Shown here piece by piece: positions 52,397 to 63,919 of a stretch of DNA of 64,000 nucleotides. This stretch comes from Zygnema cylindricum (Eukaryota > Streptophyta > Zygnematophyceae > Zygnematales > Zygnemataceae). The stretch's first letter is position 1. The number at the start of each line of letters is the position of its first letter. The DNA lies in NCBI GenBank assembly GCA_037447655.1, contig JBBHKE010002967.1:51016-115015 (forward strand). Direction: 5' to 3'. The notes beneath the pieces are model-generated. The model was given only the letters and a program-made list of their open reading frames with translations. It did no database searches and was not told where the DNA came from. The position numbers and the translations under genes are program-made.

Positions 52397-53152
52397 GTGA
52401 CCAGCAAAAATGGAATATTCGCTGTACGATTATATACATTAGTATATGTATCCGTACAAAATAATGGAAATCGTACGCCGTCGCGAATCTAAAATATCCG
52501 TACATGCTATACTAATTTACGTGCCAAACTAATCACGTTAATTTTAGCGCACGTTCCTATGCATGTGCGCATGATTCAATTCATTTTTTGTAAATTTTCA
52601 CTTGAAAAGGTACAGTTATGTACGGTTTGACATCGGCCGTACACCACACTATTTCAATTTTATCGTTATTAGTGTCAAAGTCACTAATTTGGGTTCTTAA
52701 AATTTTGATTTTTTTCATCAAATATGATACATGATTTTAATTTTTCCTTGACGTTAATTAAGGTACTGTACAAAATAGCGTAAAGCCCGAAAGTACACTA
52801 AAATTGAAATAGTGTGGTGTACGGTCGATGTCACACCGTACATAGCTGTACCTTTTCAAGTGAAAATTTACAAAAAATGAATTAAATCATGCGCGCATGC
52901 ATCGGAACGTGCGCTAAAAAAAACGTGATTTGTCTGACACATAAATTACTATAGCATGTACGGATATTTTAGATTCGCGACAGCGTAGGATTTCCAATAT
53001 TTTGTACGGATACATATATTAATATATATAATCGTATGGCGAATTTTCCATTTTTGCTGTTCCCTGTAGAAATTAAAGGTTATTTTAGTGTTTTCTAGGT
53101 TTTGTAAAATGCAGAAAAGAAGTAGAGGCAGTCTGCCTCTAACTCTTCTCTC
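52309..53152. repeat. 844-bp imperfect palindrome
   Basis: The left arm starts GAGAGAAGAGTTAGAGGCAG and the right arm ends with its inverse (CTGCCTCTAACTCTTCTCTC). Arms pair for roughly 370 bp: LTR end (52309-52396 with 53066-53152), then the TACGATTATATACATTAGTA region, GCACGTTCC, and TACACCACACTATTTCAATT near the centre; the loop lies around 52680-52780. A transcript would fold into a long hairpin. Confidence 0.88.
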
Positions 53153-53195
53153 AATTGTATTATGGCTTTCGAGGATTCTTCAAAGATTATAATAC

Positions 53196-53415
53196 TACAC
53201 CGTGTATCGCTATTAGTGTTAATGTTTTTTTCCCACTTAAAACATATTTTCTCCATCCACACATGTCAGATTGTTGATCTGACGGTTGCGATTGAAAGTT
53301 AAGATGCTTAACTTCCAAATGGCAGTGTCAAATTGAAAATCGGACAACTGTGTACGGAGAAAATATGTTTTAAGTGGCGGATAAAATATTAACGCTAATA
53401 GCGATAGACAATGTA
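53196..53415. mobile_element. MITE, TACACC-type TIR
   Basis: Left end TACACCGTGTATCGCTATTA, right end TAATAGCGATAGACAATGTA. Subterminal inverted blocks CTTAAAACATATTTTCTCC and its inverse. 220 bp, non-coding. Confidence 0.7.
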
Positions 53416-53922
53416 CCGTACCCGTACCGTATCATAATAGAATAATTCATTTTCTCAATATTTTGGAAAAAGTAGATCACCTGAAAGAAAAATCAACAAT
53501 CAGATCTCATAATCGCTTTTGCTTATAAATTGTCGAAATCACACGTGTTCTTTTTGATCGATGTGGATAGGGAAACCTCATCCTTCTGTACACACGTCCT
53601 CTTATTTGTTATTTAATTGTCCTTTTATTGTCCTTCTTTTGTCCTTTAATTGTCCTATAATTGTCCTTCCTTTCGAGTTATTTTTATTTTTTGTATCAAG
53701 CTTGCTTCCACCCGTATTCGGTTTTCTCAGTTTTTTTATTGTTGTTCGTTTCCAATGTTCCCATGTACGTGCATACTTTATCATCTCGCTTTCGTACTAA
53801 AACTTGTTTGTTTTTTTATAAAATGCACACCGCATGTTTTATAAAATCCACTACACCACCCACATTATTAAAGTTAATGACACTAATTCTGTTGTGGCTT
53901 TTTTTAGCCAAAAATCACAAAC

Positions 53923-54141
53923 TACACCGTTAATAGTTATTAATGTTAAAGTTTTGACACCGCTTAAAACATCTTTTCTCCGTGCACGCTTGTCGAATTT
54001 TCAATATGAGACCGCCAATAGAAAGGTGAGAATTTTACCTTCTAATAGCAACTATCGGATTGACAATCCGACAAATGTGCACGAAAAAAAATGTTATATT
54101 TGGCAAAAAATAATTGAGCACTAATAACGATTAGCTATGTA
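53923..54141. mobile_element. MITE, TACACC-type TIR
   Basis: Left end TACACCGTTAATAGTTATTA, right end TAATAACGATTAGCTATGTA. Subterminal CTTAAAACATCTTTTCTCC matches 53196-53415. The right TA is shared with another TACACCGTGAATCG end that starts at 54140, so two family members abut. Confidence 0.65.
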
Positions 54142-54409
54142 CACCGTGAATCGCTATTAATGTTAGAAATCATTAGTGTAAAAACATAATTAGTATTATT
54201 AACTCTAATTTGGATTTTTCGCGTTTCTAAAAAGAACGTTTTACTCTAATTTATTCATAACTATTATTTGGGTACAGTTCGCCTGTAATGAGTCTGCGAT
54301 CAAGATCTCTACACTAAAATAGGTATGAGTATAGAATTTGACAAATCGTACACCGTCGCGTCCTTCGGTTTGGAGATTTAGGAAGTAAAGAAAACACAAA
54401 CCTTATATA

Positions 54410-54480
54410 CTATAACATAATACTTTATTAAGAAAGTGTAATGGTAAAACCATAAAAGTACATGGGAACCAAAAAAATGG
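54410..54480 (-). mobile_element. Relic of a related non-LTR element 3' end
   Basis: ACTTTATTAAGAAAGTGTAATGGTAAAACC resembles the sequence at 54918-54950 at the 3' end of the non-LTR element (minus-strand AATAAAGT). It is probably a second, older insertion of the same family next to the first. A short GAGGGA repeat (54634-54672) of the type seen in ATG2 intron 10 lies between. Confidence 0.45.
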
Positions 54481-55107
54481 ATACAAGGCCGAAACTTAAA
54501 AAAAAAAATGAGGGATACAAAAACTTTTGACTGTTTCGGAGGAATGTCCTAATTTTCCAAACATAACGGTCTAGCGCGGGCATCTACAGTGTATTGCGAC
54601 TATCATTTTAGACCTACCAAAGATGTGAGGGAAAGGGAGAGGTAGAGGGAGAGGGAGAGGGAGAGGGAGAGTGAAAACTGTGCCACTTTCTACGACAAAC
54701 TTGACAACTTTTGTCTGGTTTACGGTTTACTTATCTCCCGAACCGGAGGAGTACATTGGATAAGGACTGAAACTTTCAACTTTTTTCCTCCCCCATTACT
54801 TTTTCTCTCCATTCTCATTTTATATGGAAAACAGTTAGTGCACAGATGGCTAATAGGTAACAAATATATAACAAAAAAAAACAATGTATATACATATATA
54901 TATACAATAAAGGGCCAACTTTATTAAAAAGCGTGATGGTAAACCATCTGAGTCCATGAGAACAAAAAAAGTAGCATGGCAAAAACTGAAAAACTACATG
55001 TCAGGGGAAGAAACAAAGACGATAAGCAAGGCAAAAGCAACCAAAAGACGAAAAGATGGCGAATAAACGGAAAACACCCAAAGAAGCGAAGAATAACAAA
55101 CAAAACA

Positions 55108-56269
55108 TCAAACGAAAGAGCCAACATCTATCAACAAAACCCCAACATAACTAAAAATCAATGAAAAACAACCACGTAAGTCCCCGAACCCCGGAAGAGC
55201 ACGAGGAGGGAGTTCCGGGACACGTCGACGATCCATAACCGCAATAAACGATCCAAGGAGGATAGATGCCTGCACTTGTTGTAGGGACATCGATAAACGC
55301 TGACGGTAAAAAGAAGTAAGTATTAAAACAAAAGGGCTCCCAAGTCCCCGTCGCTCGAACGAGCGCCCCCCACAAGTACGCAGGAACTCGTCCAAAGCCA
55401 CACCCAAACAACCAAATATCTCGACCGCCATCGGAACGAACCCATCCATAGCATCGAGATAGGCATAATCACGCTCATTCCTCCTAATCGCATCACGAGC
55501 GGCCACATCCCCATGTCCACCTGCCCGACTGACGACTGTATCAGCAGTAGGGTTTGCTAAACAACATCACCAAATGTACAACGCGCACCATTAAGTAATA
55601 CGATGTCAATCCGACGGGAAGGAATAAAGTGGGAAACTTCCCAACGGACAGAATATCCCCCCTCGGAAGCGATAGTAGCAATAATGTCTCGGATTGTGTC
55701 ATGCGCCTGAATCAACTCGCATCCATGGGAGCAACGAAGCAAATGAACACCGTCGAGCTCAAGAACGTGGTCACATGAGCAAACAAGAGAGCTAAGCAAA
55801 GATGGGTGAGGGAGGCCAAGCCTAAACCTAAGGGTCGTGGTGAACTGAGTCGAGGTGAATCGGAGGGTAGATAAGATAGTGATAGCCAATAGCCATGCTC
55901 CGGAACCAGGTCCGCCACAGAAAGAAAGCGTGCACGCGAAGAATCGGAAGGAAGTGCCTCGGGAAGCTCGGTCTTAATACCAGCGACAACATTATCAGAA
56001 ATGGATTTCTGAACACGTGCAACTGATGTCAAAACAAGAGTGGAAAGAACCGGCATATCCGCAATAGCACCAGGAGGAAGAGAACGAGATGCATCGAGAA
56101 GGGACCGCTGGAAGGTGAGCACACCGTCCAAAACTCGGGGTACATCGGTAGCAAAAATAGAGTGTCCCCAGCCAAAAAACGATAGACAATAGTAGAGGCA
56201 ACAAGTCACCAACTTCCCAAATAGGCAGCGGGAGCAACACGAGCCGTCGATAGTAAACCCAAACCGCAT
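55108..56269 (-). pseudogene. Non-LTR element C-terminal CCHC and endonuclease region
   Basis: CSCDHVLELDGVHLLRCSHG (Cys/His motif, C-x-C then H-x3-C) followed by ELIQAHDTIRDIIATIASEG and WEVSHFIPSRRIDIVLLNGA; the RRIDIVLL strand is the likely PD-(D/E)XK 'D'. Then AARDAIRRNERDYAYLDAMD and FVPMAVEIFGCLG. The frame from 56269 (VARVQKSISDNVVAGIKTEL) covers the RT-to-CCHC connector. Endonuclease of this class nicks target DNA to prime reverse transcription. Confidence 0.68.
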
Positions 56270-56399
56270 GCAGAGACTATAGGAGAGGCCGAGTGGCAGA
56301 GGAAGTACGAGTAAGGTAAAAGGGGTGATGGGGGAAATACCGTGTCAAAAGTGCGAAAGCCACTTGGGGATACGAAAGGTTAGTTAGGTCATCCACATG

Positions 56400-57490
56400 A
56401 GACATTTCTGAAGAGCAAAATTAAGAAATTACGTGATATATGGATCATAACCGAGAGGGCAAACTAACACACGAATGCCTTCGGATGGATGAGGAGTATA
56501 AAAACCAGGAAAGGGAGTGAAAGAAAGAGGAATACGACGTGGGGACAAAACAACACACTTAGTGGGTTGGACATAAAGATTCAGTTTGGCCAAACGATCC
56601 TTGAAAAAATTATAGGCCGATTTAACTTGGTCAGAAAGATTAATAATGTGTGTGTCATCCGCAACTGAAGCGAAGACGCAAGATGGAAAAGCGGCCGTAG
56701 AAGCTCAGAGGGCCCGGTAATGAGCAAGGGCAAACAAAGGGCCCCCAAGAGGATCCCCTTGACGAGTGCCTCTTCTGGTAGAAAGTGGGACCAAATCACC
56801 ATTAGTGGAAAAAGAGAGGCTGCTGCTCAAAGAATCAAAGACCCTCGCAAAAAAAAATTATCTGGACAATCGGGGAAGGTGCAGCTATAAGCTCGGAAAA
56901 AATGGCAATACGATCCATTGGGTTTTTAAACATTAAAAACATCAACCTGAAGGACTACATAATCTAGATGGGCATCCAATAACGCTCGAATCTCGTGGAC
57001 CACAGCTTCGCAACCCCCCGAGTTGCCACTCCGAACTGATGAGGAGAGAAATAATCGTGGAAGGCGGGTTGGAGCTGGATGTAGATGGCACGTGCCACCA
57101 ATGTGTACAACACCTCGCCAAATGGAATAGGACGAATTCCCGTATTGGGCTTGGTGACAACTACAAGGCGAAAATCCGTGAGGAGATCACTCGTACGAGA
57201 GGGGGCAGTGCCACTGGCAATAAGAGAACAAACTCGGAAAAACATATCAAAACCTCAAGAGCCTGATTTCGGAGGCAAAATACTGCAAAATTACTCATAA
57301 ACTATACCCGATGGACCCACTCTTGAAAGATGTGGAGAAGTCGTAAAGGCTTTAATGAAAGCATCTCCATTTAGGATAAAACACTTTGACGCCTCATAGG
57401 TTTGATTAAAGGGGGATTGAGTGGTGGGAGCCGGTGGATAGAAATCTAAAAGAATCTCGATAGTCTCGGCAGAACGTGGAGCTGGATTAA
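56400..57490 (-). pseudogene. Non-LTR reverse transcriptase
   Basis: From 57245: FRLVVVTKPNTGIRPIPFGE, LYTLVARAIYIQLQPAFHDY, FSPHQFGVATRG; then a motif A-like VVLQVDVFNV (broken by a stop), a GTRQGDPLGGPLFALAHYRA motif near 56760, and the catalytic ASVADDTHIIN (ADD at 56654-56662), followed by LNLYVQPTKCVVLSP. 'RPI..GE' and 'QGDPLG.PLFA' are typical of non-LTR RTs. Needs at least two frame changes to read through. Confidence 0.75.
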
Positions 57491-57763
57491 ACAACTAGAG
57501 AGCCTGGACCGCTCATGGCAGCTCATTAACTCGGCCCAAATGAACCGCACGACGATAGGAGGATAGGACATCTGAAGTCCTAGATCTACCACCTGGTGTG
57601 AAAGAAGCACTCGCAACTCGATCCTCGTGCTCAGCGTGAAGGGCCTCCAAATCACCTCAAAGGAATCGTTGGCATTGAGCCATAGTTTCTCGTGCCCGCT
57701 ACCACCTCCACGGCTTGGTAAAACTAGAACCCAAAGAATAAATATAAAAAGGAGGTGCAAAGG

Positions 57764-58738
57764 TGTTACACTAATAGTGGATCGAACTTGTTCGTAAATG
57801 GGTATTTAAGTGTTACGAGTATAGAGTTTTAAATTTGGTAGACGTGCGCGAAAGAATCGCACGATTTGGAGTTGTATTTTGAAAGATATAGCGATTGGTG
57901 TATTTAGGCGACAGTGCAAAGTCAAAATAACGAGTGTATATTCATTGTAACGGGTTAAGGGTCAAACTAGCCGCGGAATTTTAGGCGCACGTTTGAAAAG
58001 TACTTAATAAATCAATATTTTGTTTGGTACGCACGATGGTTCGTTTCGTACAATTTTTAGTACGAAACATCACTTTCACTTTACGAAATTTTGTAGGTAG
58101 CTTCGCGTGTGAAATATGCGACGCATGTTCGTGCAAAATCGCGTTTCGTTTGGCGCGCACTTTTGCACGTAAATGTTACATAGTGAAATGTAGCGTTTGA
58201 TTGGTTAATAAATCCTACGTAGTTAGTAAGAGATTTCGCACGTTTTTATATTAGTCACTCATAGTCCTACCTGATCAATGAGTGGCCCGAGTAAAACCTG
58301 TTCAACGGAGCGTTGACTCTGGCCTAGCAAGACCAAGGCGATGATGGATAAATAGCGAAGTGTAAGAGAAGAGTAAACATCTTTTCTTTTGGAAAAGTTT
58401 GTGGAAATTTTGACTAATCTTGGTCCTGAGCGATTAAAACCAAATTGGAGCGATGGCATATTTTCACTGAAATCTCTTACTAACTAAGTAGTGTTTTAGT
58501 AATTAAGTGATCAAATTATTAAGAGTGTAGAGTGGTAGAAAACACTTTAAAAGAAGGGTTGAGCCACAAGGGCAAAAGACTAAGCTAATGTTATGTGGAC
58601 AAAAGCTTCTTCTAATTTAAAGTTTATCCTTATGTGAGTGCTTTCCAATGTGGATGTATATTTTCCAATGTGTGGAATGTGTGGTTGAAATTGGTTGTGA
58701 TAATGGGATTTTTCCGAGGGGTAGGAGATCGTATTACA
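57764..58738 (+). repeat. LTR of gypsy-like element F
   Basis: Begins TGTTACACTAATAG and ends GATCGTATTACA, directly before a PBS at 58741. 975 bp, unrelated to the copia LTRs. The matching 3' LTR would lie outside the window. It disrupts the non-LTR element on its left. Confidence 0.65.
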
Positions 58739-58740
58739 TA

Positions 58741-58752
58741 TGGTATCAAAGC
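58741..58752 (+). promoter_or_regulatory. Element F primer binding site (initiator Met tRNA)
   Basis: TGGTATCAAAGC matches 11 of 12 bases of TGGTATCAGAGC, the usual plant LTR-element PBS complementary to the tRNA-iMet 3' end, two bases after the LTR end. Confidence 0.75.
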
Positions 58753-58809
58753 TTTGGTTAGAAATCAGGGAGAAGCTTGCTCACCCGAAAATCGACTGCC
58801 ATGACCGGT

Positions 58810-58980
58810 GAGGGTGCTGTGATGTGTGTCGATGAAACCACAATGTGAAGTGTAAGGGGATTGGAGGGAAACTAAGTGACCACACTGCCAGTGACGATGA
58901 GGGTGCTGTGAAGTGTGTCGGTGGAACCACAATATGAAGTGGTAGGGGATTGGAGGGAAACTAAGTGACCACACTGCCAG
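58810..58980 (+). repeat. Two-copy tandem repeat, 89-bp period, in leader of F
   Basis: Units start at 58810 and 58899 (GAGGGTGCTGTGA...) and share TTGGAGGGAAACTAAGTGAC. A few substitutions. Part of the untranslated leader of element F. Confidence 0.85.
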
Positions 58981-59707
58981 CGGCCGCTGGTTAGATATGG
59001 GGCGTGTTTAGGTCATAAAGACATAGGCAGGGTGGGCAGTGTAGCCACCGCTGAAGCTCACTCCGATTACCTAGAGGCCAAACAAACTTGCTTTCTCTTA
59101 ACGATAAATCAGGTGTAAGGGGAGAGCTTGAAGCCATGAAGGGTGAGGATGTGAGGATTATAGAGTAAAAGATCTTGATGTAGTGGGAAATATGAAATTT
59201 GCTAATAAATGAGAAGGAAAGTGGAGTAGTTTACTTCTTCAAGAGCAAAGGAGTCTAAAAATGACTTAAGACTTTTCAAACCCTAAATTGTTACCTTTAA
59301 GAGCTTTTCAATTTTGTTGTTGCAAAATTTATGGTTGAATCTTACCTTTGAGTCCTTTAAATTTTTCTCTTGCAAAATTTGTGGGGAATTTTTTACCTTT
59401 TTGCATAAATGATTGGGAAATTGAAAAAAAAAAATTGCACTAACTTACTTTCAATGTCTTATAGATTTTTCATATTTTGATTTTTTTTTTCAAAGGATTT
59501 GTGAAGGGGAATAAGTCTTGGATTGGAGCAATCAGAGAACTTAAACCTGCAGCAAATTTCTTTGGGAAATTATATTCTATCTTTCTTTTTGCTTGAATTC
59601 ATTTTGTGACAATGGCAAATTCTGCAAACGTGAAATGGAGAATGCTTTGAATTTTTGAAGAAGCGTACTGTGAAATTGGTCAAAAGATTTAATAATCTGA
59701 TGCTGTT
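58981..59707 (+). other. Leader of element F
   Basis: AT-rich untranslated leader between the tandem repeat and gag; poly-A and poly-T runs around 59424-59490. No open frame of note. The gag start may be upstream of 59708 if a disabling change near 59650 is allowed for. Confidence 0.5.
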
Positions 59708-60175
59708 GTGGATGAAACAATTTCTGAATTGAAAAGCGAATTGAAGGATGTTAAGGAAAATGGGAATGTTTCAAATCAAAAATTGGATGAGCTAATTAAT
59801 TTAATTCACACCAAAAATGATGTTAATGACCAAAAGGGTGAGAGTAGTAAGAGGAATGCCAGTTTTAGGGAGGATGATCACGATAAACCTAAGAAGATAA
59901 AAGATATGAAGTTGTCTATTAGTGAGGCACCATCTTTTGATGGTAAGTATATTGATGAGTTGGATGCTTCGATTTTTCATATGGAGTATTATTTGGAATC
60001 TAGAAATTGTGAACGTGATGATTACACTTCTTTTGCTGTTAACTGTCTGAAAGGTGATGCTCAGACTTGGTATTACACTTTGAGAAAGTCTAACCTAATT
60101 CCTGATAATGCTGATTGGGAAGCTTTTAAAACCGCGATCAAATCGCGTTTCTTGTTGCAATTTTGTGGTCTCCAT
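59708..60175 (+). pseudogene. Gag fragment of element F, cut by copia E
   Basis: DETISELKSELKDVKENGNV coiled-coil start, basic region (KRNASFREDDHDKPKKIKDM), then retrotransposon gag domain: APSFDGKYIDELDASIFHME, YTSFAVNCLKGDAQTWYYTL and ADWEAFKTAIKSRF ('W..F...I..RF'). The sequence is broken at 60175/60176 where LTR5 begins. The remainder should lie beyond the window. No stops in the visible part. Confidence 0.8.
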
Positions 60176-61042
60176 TGACACACAAAATGGGCAGCCTATG
60201 TAAAGCCTATAGGACAATATTTGCTCCTTTCACATTCCCACTTAATAAGTGTCACCATGCCCACAAATATTTTGACCACCATCACCCTTGTGAGGACCCG
60301 ACTCCCCTGAGCCGAACGCAAAAAGAATGACTGAATTTGCACCTTTGAGAAGTAAGTTATGGCTGGTCAAAGATGACATTTATAATTACAAGCTCTTTTA
60401 TTGAGAGGTACCTAAATTTCACTAAGTCTTGGTGTGATTACTCACGACTACCTACTACTAAACCCTAGTCCAATAGGAACATTGTATAGTACAATAAGGT
60501 ACAATATGCGATGTACTTATTGTACGGCCATTGTATGACATGGCCTTCAAGGTGACGCCTGTGAAATCGGGAGCCATGGTTCCTCCTCCCATCTTATCCG
60601 GTTTCTAATAATATAGCGCCATGTGGCATCGCGTGATACTATCTCCAAAGGCCGCCAAAAAGCTCATTCTGGGTAAAGGCTGCAACGATGGTTGTCCGAT
60701 CAAATATATCTACACGGTTCGGATTCGCGTTCGTGCATGAATTGCTTCATATGCGCCTTGTAGTTAGTTTGGTATGTTTTAGCCGTTGCGTAATGGTTTA
60801 AGTAATTGTGAAACCACATAAGTGTATCGTTTCATAGCGCCTTAATGGTTAAGGCGCCCGACTATATAAATTCCATAGGTCGCAGGTTCACATCCGACAA
60901 TAGGTACTATTTTTATAAAATGGACCTATAATTTAGTCTGCACCTTCTAAATAACGCGGAGCCATGGCGTGCCTTTGATTCTCTCTCTCTCACTTAAGCG
61001 TCTACCAAAATACAAAAGTGAACTATTAATTACCTCTTTTCA
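60176..61042 (-). repeat. Copia-type LTR5 (3' LTR of E)
   Basis: TGACACACAAAATGG...CCTCTTTTCA, 867 bp. Shares the LTR plan: 'ATCACCCTTGTGAGGACCCGACTCCCCTGAG', four GTAC cores in 60490-60523, 'GACATGGCC', 'GCGCCATGTGGCATCGC'. Contains the best tRNA-like segment (60832-60906). Confidence 0.82.
60832..60906 (+). other. tRNA-like segment inside LTR5
   Basis: CTTAATGGTTAAGGCGCCCG strongly resembles the D-arm/box A of plant Arg-type tRNAs (CTAATGGATAAGGCG...), and GGTTCACATCC is a near B-box. About 75 nt, antisense to the element's genes. The aminoacyl stem does not pair, so it is tRNA-derived, not a tRNA gene. Confidence 0.6.
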
Positions 61043-61055
61043 TCACTCCCCTTAA

Positions 61056-61871
61056 TTATTTGTCAACTTTTAATTTAAGTCCACAATATTCTCTGCATAA
61101 TTTTAAGTTAAGAGAAGGCAGTGGTTTTGTCATCATGTCTGCAATCATCTCTTTATCACTTTTATGAACCACTTTAATTATTTTATTCTCAACCTTCTCC
61201 ATGACAAAGCTTAGTCTGATATCCATATGTTTAGCTTTGAAATGGTGTTTTGGATTAGCTGCAATAGTGATAACAGCTTGATTATCACAAAAGACATTTT
61301 GAGTACCAGACTTCATGAACCCAAGTTCTTCAACAAGAGATTTTACCCACATTAATTTTTTAGTGGCAGCACAAGAAGCCATGTATTCAGCCTCCATAGT
61401 GGATTGAGCAACTACTTTCTATTGTTTGCTTCTCCAACAGCATGCACAAGATCCAATTTGCAATACATATCCAGTTGTACATCGCCTTAAAGGCACATCC
61501 CCATAACTGGCATCACTCCAAGTAATGATGTCAGTGTGCTCCCCTCCCAAATGCAACCACAATTCCCTTGTTCCCACCAAATATCTCATCACCCTTTTGA
61601 CTGCTTCCAAGTCTCTATTCCTGGGCTCATTTGGACCCCTACTGAGGACATCTATAGCTGCAGCTATGTCCGGACGTGTATTGTTCATAAAGTAAATTAA
61701 ACTGCCTAAAATGTGTCGATAAGGAATCCCTTCCTTAAATCTCTTTTCTTCCTCGTCGATGTCATCATTCAAAATCAATATTCCTCCCTCCTCACTCCCT
61801 TGTGACACTTTTTTCACATCTTTGGGAGTGGTACATCCATTTTTTTTCTCCATATGAAAATTTTCTGGCAT
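61056..61871 (-). pseudogene. Copia E RNase H
   Basis: Frame from 61871: GSLIYFMNNTRPDIAAAIDV, LWLHLGGEHTDIITWSDASY, VLQIGSCACCWRSKQ, stop, then from 61397 MEAEYMASCAATKKLMWVKS, NVFCDNQAVITIAANPKHHF and KPLPSLNLKLCREYCGLKLK. One stop separates the halves. SDA.Y and MEAEY are intact. Confidence 0.85.
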
Positions 61872-62532
61872 ATTACTGATAGTTTCTTTCTGAGAGAGTC
61901 TTATAATTTAATTCCGTCTATCCCTCTCCATTTGAATTCCCAAAATGTACTTTGCTTGGTCGAGATCTTTCATGTCAAACCTACTTTTAGATCTTGTTTT
62001 AGTTTGTTAATCTTATCTAATGACTTGCTTAAGACTAACAAAACATCAACATAGATAGCAAAAATATCACTCCATTCTCATCCTCAAATAGATATAAAGA
62101 GTGATGCGAACTAATTCTGATATACCCCAAACCGGTTAGAAATTCGTCCAACTTTATGTTCCTTTGTCGTGGGGTCTGTTTAAGGCTATAAAGTGATTTT
62201 ATAAGTTTGTATACCTTGCTTTCTTCTCCACTTTCCACAAATCTTTCCGGTTGCATCATGTAGATTTCTTGTTCCAACTCTCCGTTTAAGAAGGCGGTCT
62301 TAATATCCATCTGGTGTATTTCCATATCCTCTGTTGCGGCTAAACTTAAGAGGATTCTCACATAAGGTAATGTGACTACGGGTGCAAAGGTTTCTTTATA
62401 GTCTATTCCTTCTTTCTGAGTATAACCTTTAGCAACCATCGTAGCTTTGTACCTTTCAATGGTATTATATTGGTTTAGTTTAAGTTTAAAAACCCACTTA
62501 CATCCAATCGGTTTTTTCTGTCTGGTGGACAA
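61872..62532 (-). pseudogene. Copia E reverse transcriptase, YVDV variant
   Basis: KKPIGCKWVFKLKLNQYNTI, YTQKEGIDYKETFAPVVTLP, MDIKTAFLNGELEQEIYMMQ. A frame change precedes the catalytic box, which reads AIYVDVLLV: the second Asp of YVDD is Val. Not active. Confidence 0.82.
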
Positions 62533-62617
62533 TCTACCAATTCCCTTGTATTGGTTTCCATGATGGAAGTCATTTCCTCATTGGTGGTAGTGATCCACCG
62601 ACTACTTTCTGGGGTAT

Positions 62618-63860
62618 TTATGTCCTCTTAGTAGGTTCATCTGGGTGAGACATCTTTGTGAGTTCGTTATTTACGTGTCTTTCTTGAAGCCGTTTTCTAC
62701 TTATTCTTCCTCTTTCAAAATTTGAAGCCGGTATGGAAAGCATTCTCGGGCTCTGTTTAGGAAGATTTTCATCTCCCCTATCTTCTAATTCCGGTGTCTC
62801 ATCAAGTTCCTCGTCGATTTCCATTTCGTGTTGTGGCGTTACCTCGGATGTTGTCTTTTCCTCCTTGTTTTTTGGTACATCTGCAGATTTTTCTTTCTCC
62901 CCGTCTTCCTTCTTTTCATTTCCAAAGTCAAAGTCAGAAAACTGACCCGATTCAAATCTGATTTTGATTTGCTTGTTATATTTGAATGGATCAATAGACT
63001 TTACTTCATTCATCACCACAATGTGTTTTACCAAAATGATATCACTCTTTTTCAAGTCATACACTCGATATCCTTTTGTGCTCTCATCATATCCTACAAG
63101 ATATCAAGGTTTCCCTGTTCACTCTAGCTTACTTTTAGTCTTATCAGAATCCAAACTGTAAACTTGACTTCCGAACACTCTCAAACTAGACAAATCTGGC
63201 TTTTTCCCTGTCCACCTCTCATACGGAGTTTCCTCCTTATTTGCTGAAGTTATGACTCTATTTTTGATGAAGTTAGTATAGTTCATAAACTCTCCCCAAA
63301 ATTGCAATCCAATCCTCTTATCAGTTAGCATATTTCTGGACATATCTTCTAAATTTCTATTCACTCTTTCTGCTACTCCATTCTGTTCCGGATGATAAGG
63401 AACAATTTTCCCATAAAGGATTCCTTCTTTTTTAAGAAATTCTTCAAATTCCCTTGAGATGTATTCTTTCCCATTATCACTTCTTCTCTCTTTTATTAAG
63501 GATTTATGTAGTTTTTCACTCCATACTTTATATTATTTGAAGCATCTTAGTACCTCTGACTTATGTTTGAGAAAGTATACCTTAGTATATCTAGACCAAT
63601 CATCCGTAATGGTTAGCATCCATCTTTTCCCCCCATGTGAGGCATACCTGGCAAGTCCCCAAACATGAGTGTGAACTAGATCTAATACCTCCTCTCTTCT
63701 AAACGTGGATGCATTTGGGAATGGGAGTCTATGAATATTCCCTTGAGCAGATCCGCTATAGTCATCTAAGGTTCTCTCATCCCAAACTCAATTCCATCCA
63801 CTATTCTTTTTTTCTTCATTCTATTTTATCTATCTAGATGCACATGCCCCAACCTCTTGT
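62618..63860 (-). pseudogene. Copia E integrase and linker
   Basis: HKRLGHVHL of the zinc finger near 63840, then a degenerate core; PEQNGVAERVNRN keeps the catalytic Glu (about 63390-63350). NMLTDKRIGLQFWGEFMNYT and FIKNRVITSANKEETPYERW follow (63119-63364), and the linker from 63064 (MYDLKKSDIILVKHIVVMNE). Several stops and frame changes. Confidence 0.78.
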
Positions 63861-63919
63861 GCTAAAGCATCATATCACTTCCACACGAGTAGAGAACACT
63901 CTTTTCATTCCAGAGAGAA

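Larger units (their letters stand above)
54900..57763 (-). mobile_element. Non-LTR retrotransposon, RLE-type, decayed and 5' cut
   Basis: Minus-strand order RT, CCHC motif, PD-(D/E)XK-like endonuclease near the C-terminus, which is the layout of R2/CRE-like elements with a restriction-like endonuclease. The 3' end has AATAAAG followed by (TA)n. The 5' side is cut at 57763/57764 by the LTR of element F. Every part has stops or frame changes. Confidence 0.7.

Noticed and set aside
54924-55127. Membrane-protein-like minus-strand frame (Leu/Phe-rich)
   Set aside because: Translation of an A-rich plus strand at the 3' end of the non-LTR element; hydrophobicity is a base-composition effect.
60832-60906. 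A tRNA-Arg gene in LTR5
   Set aside because: D-arm and B-box resemblance is real, but the acceptor stem fails to pair and the equivalent segment in four other LTRs is equally degenerate.
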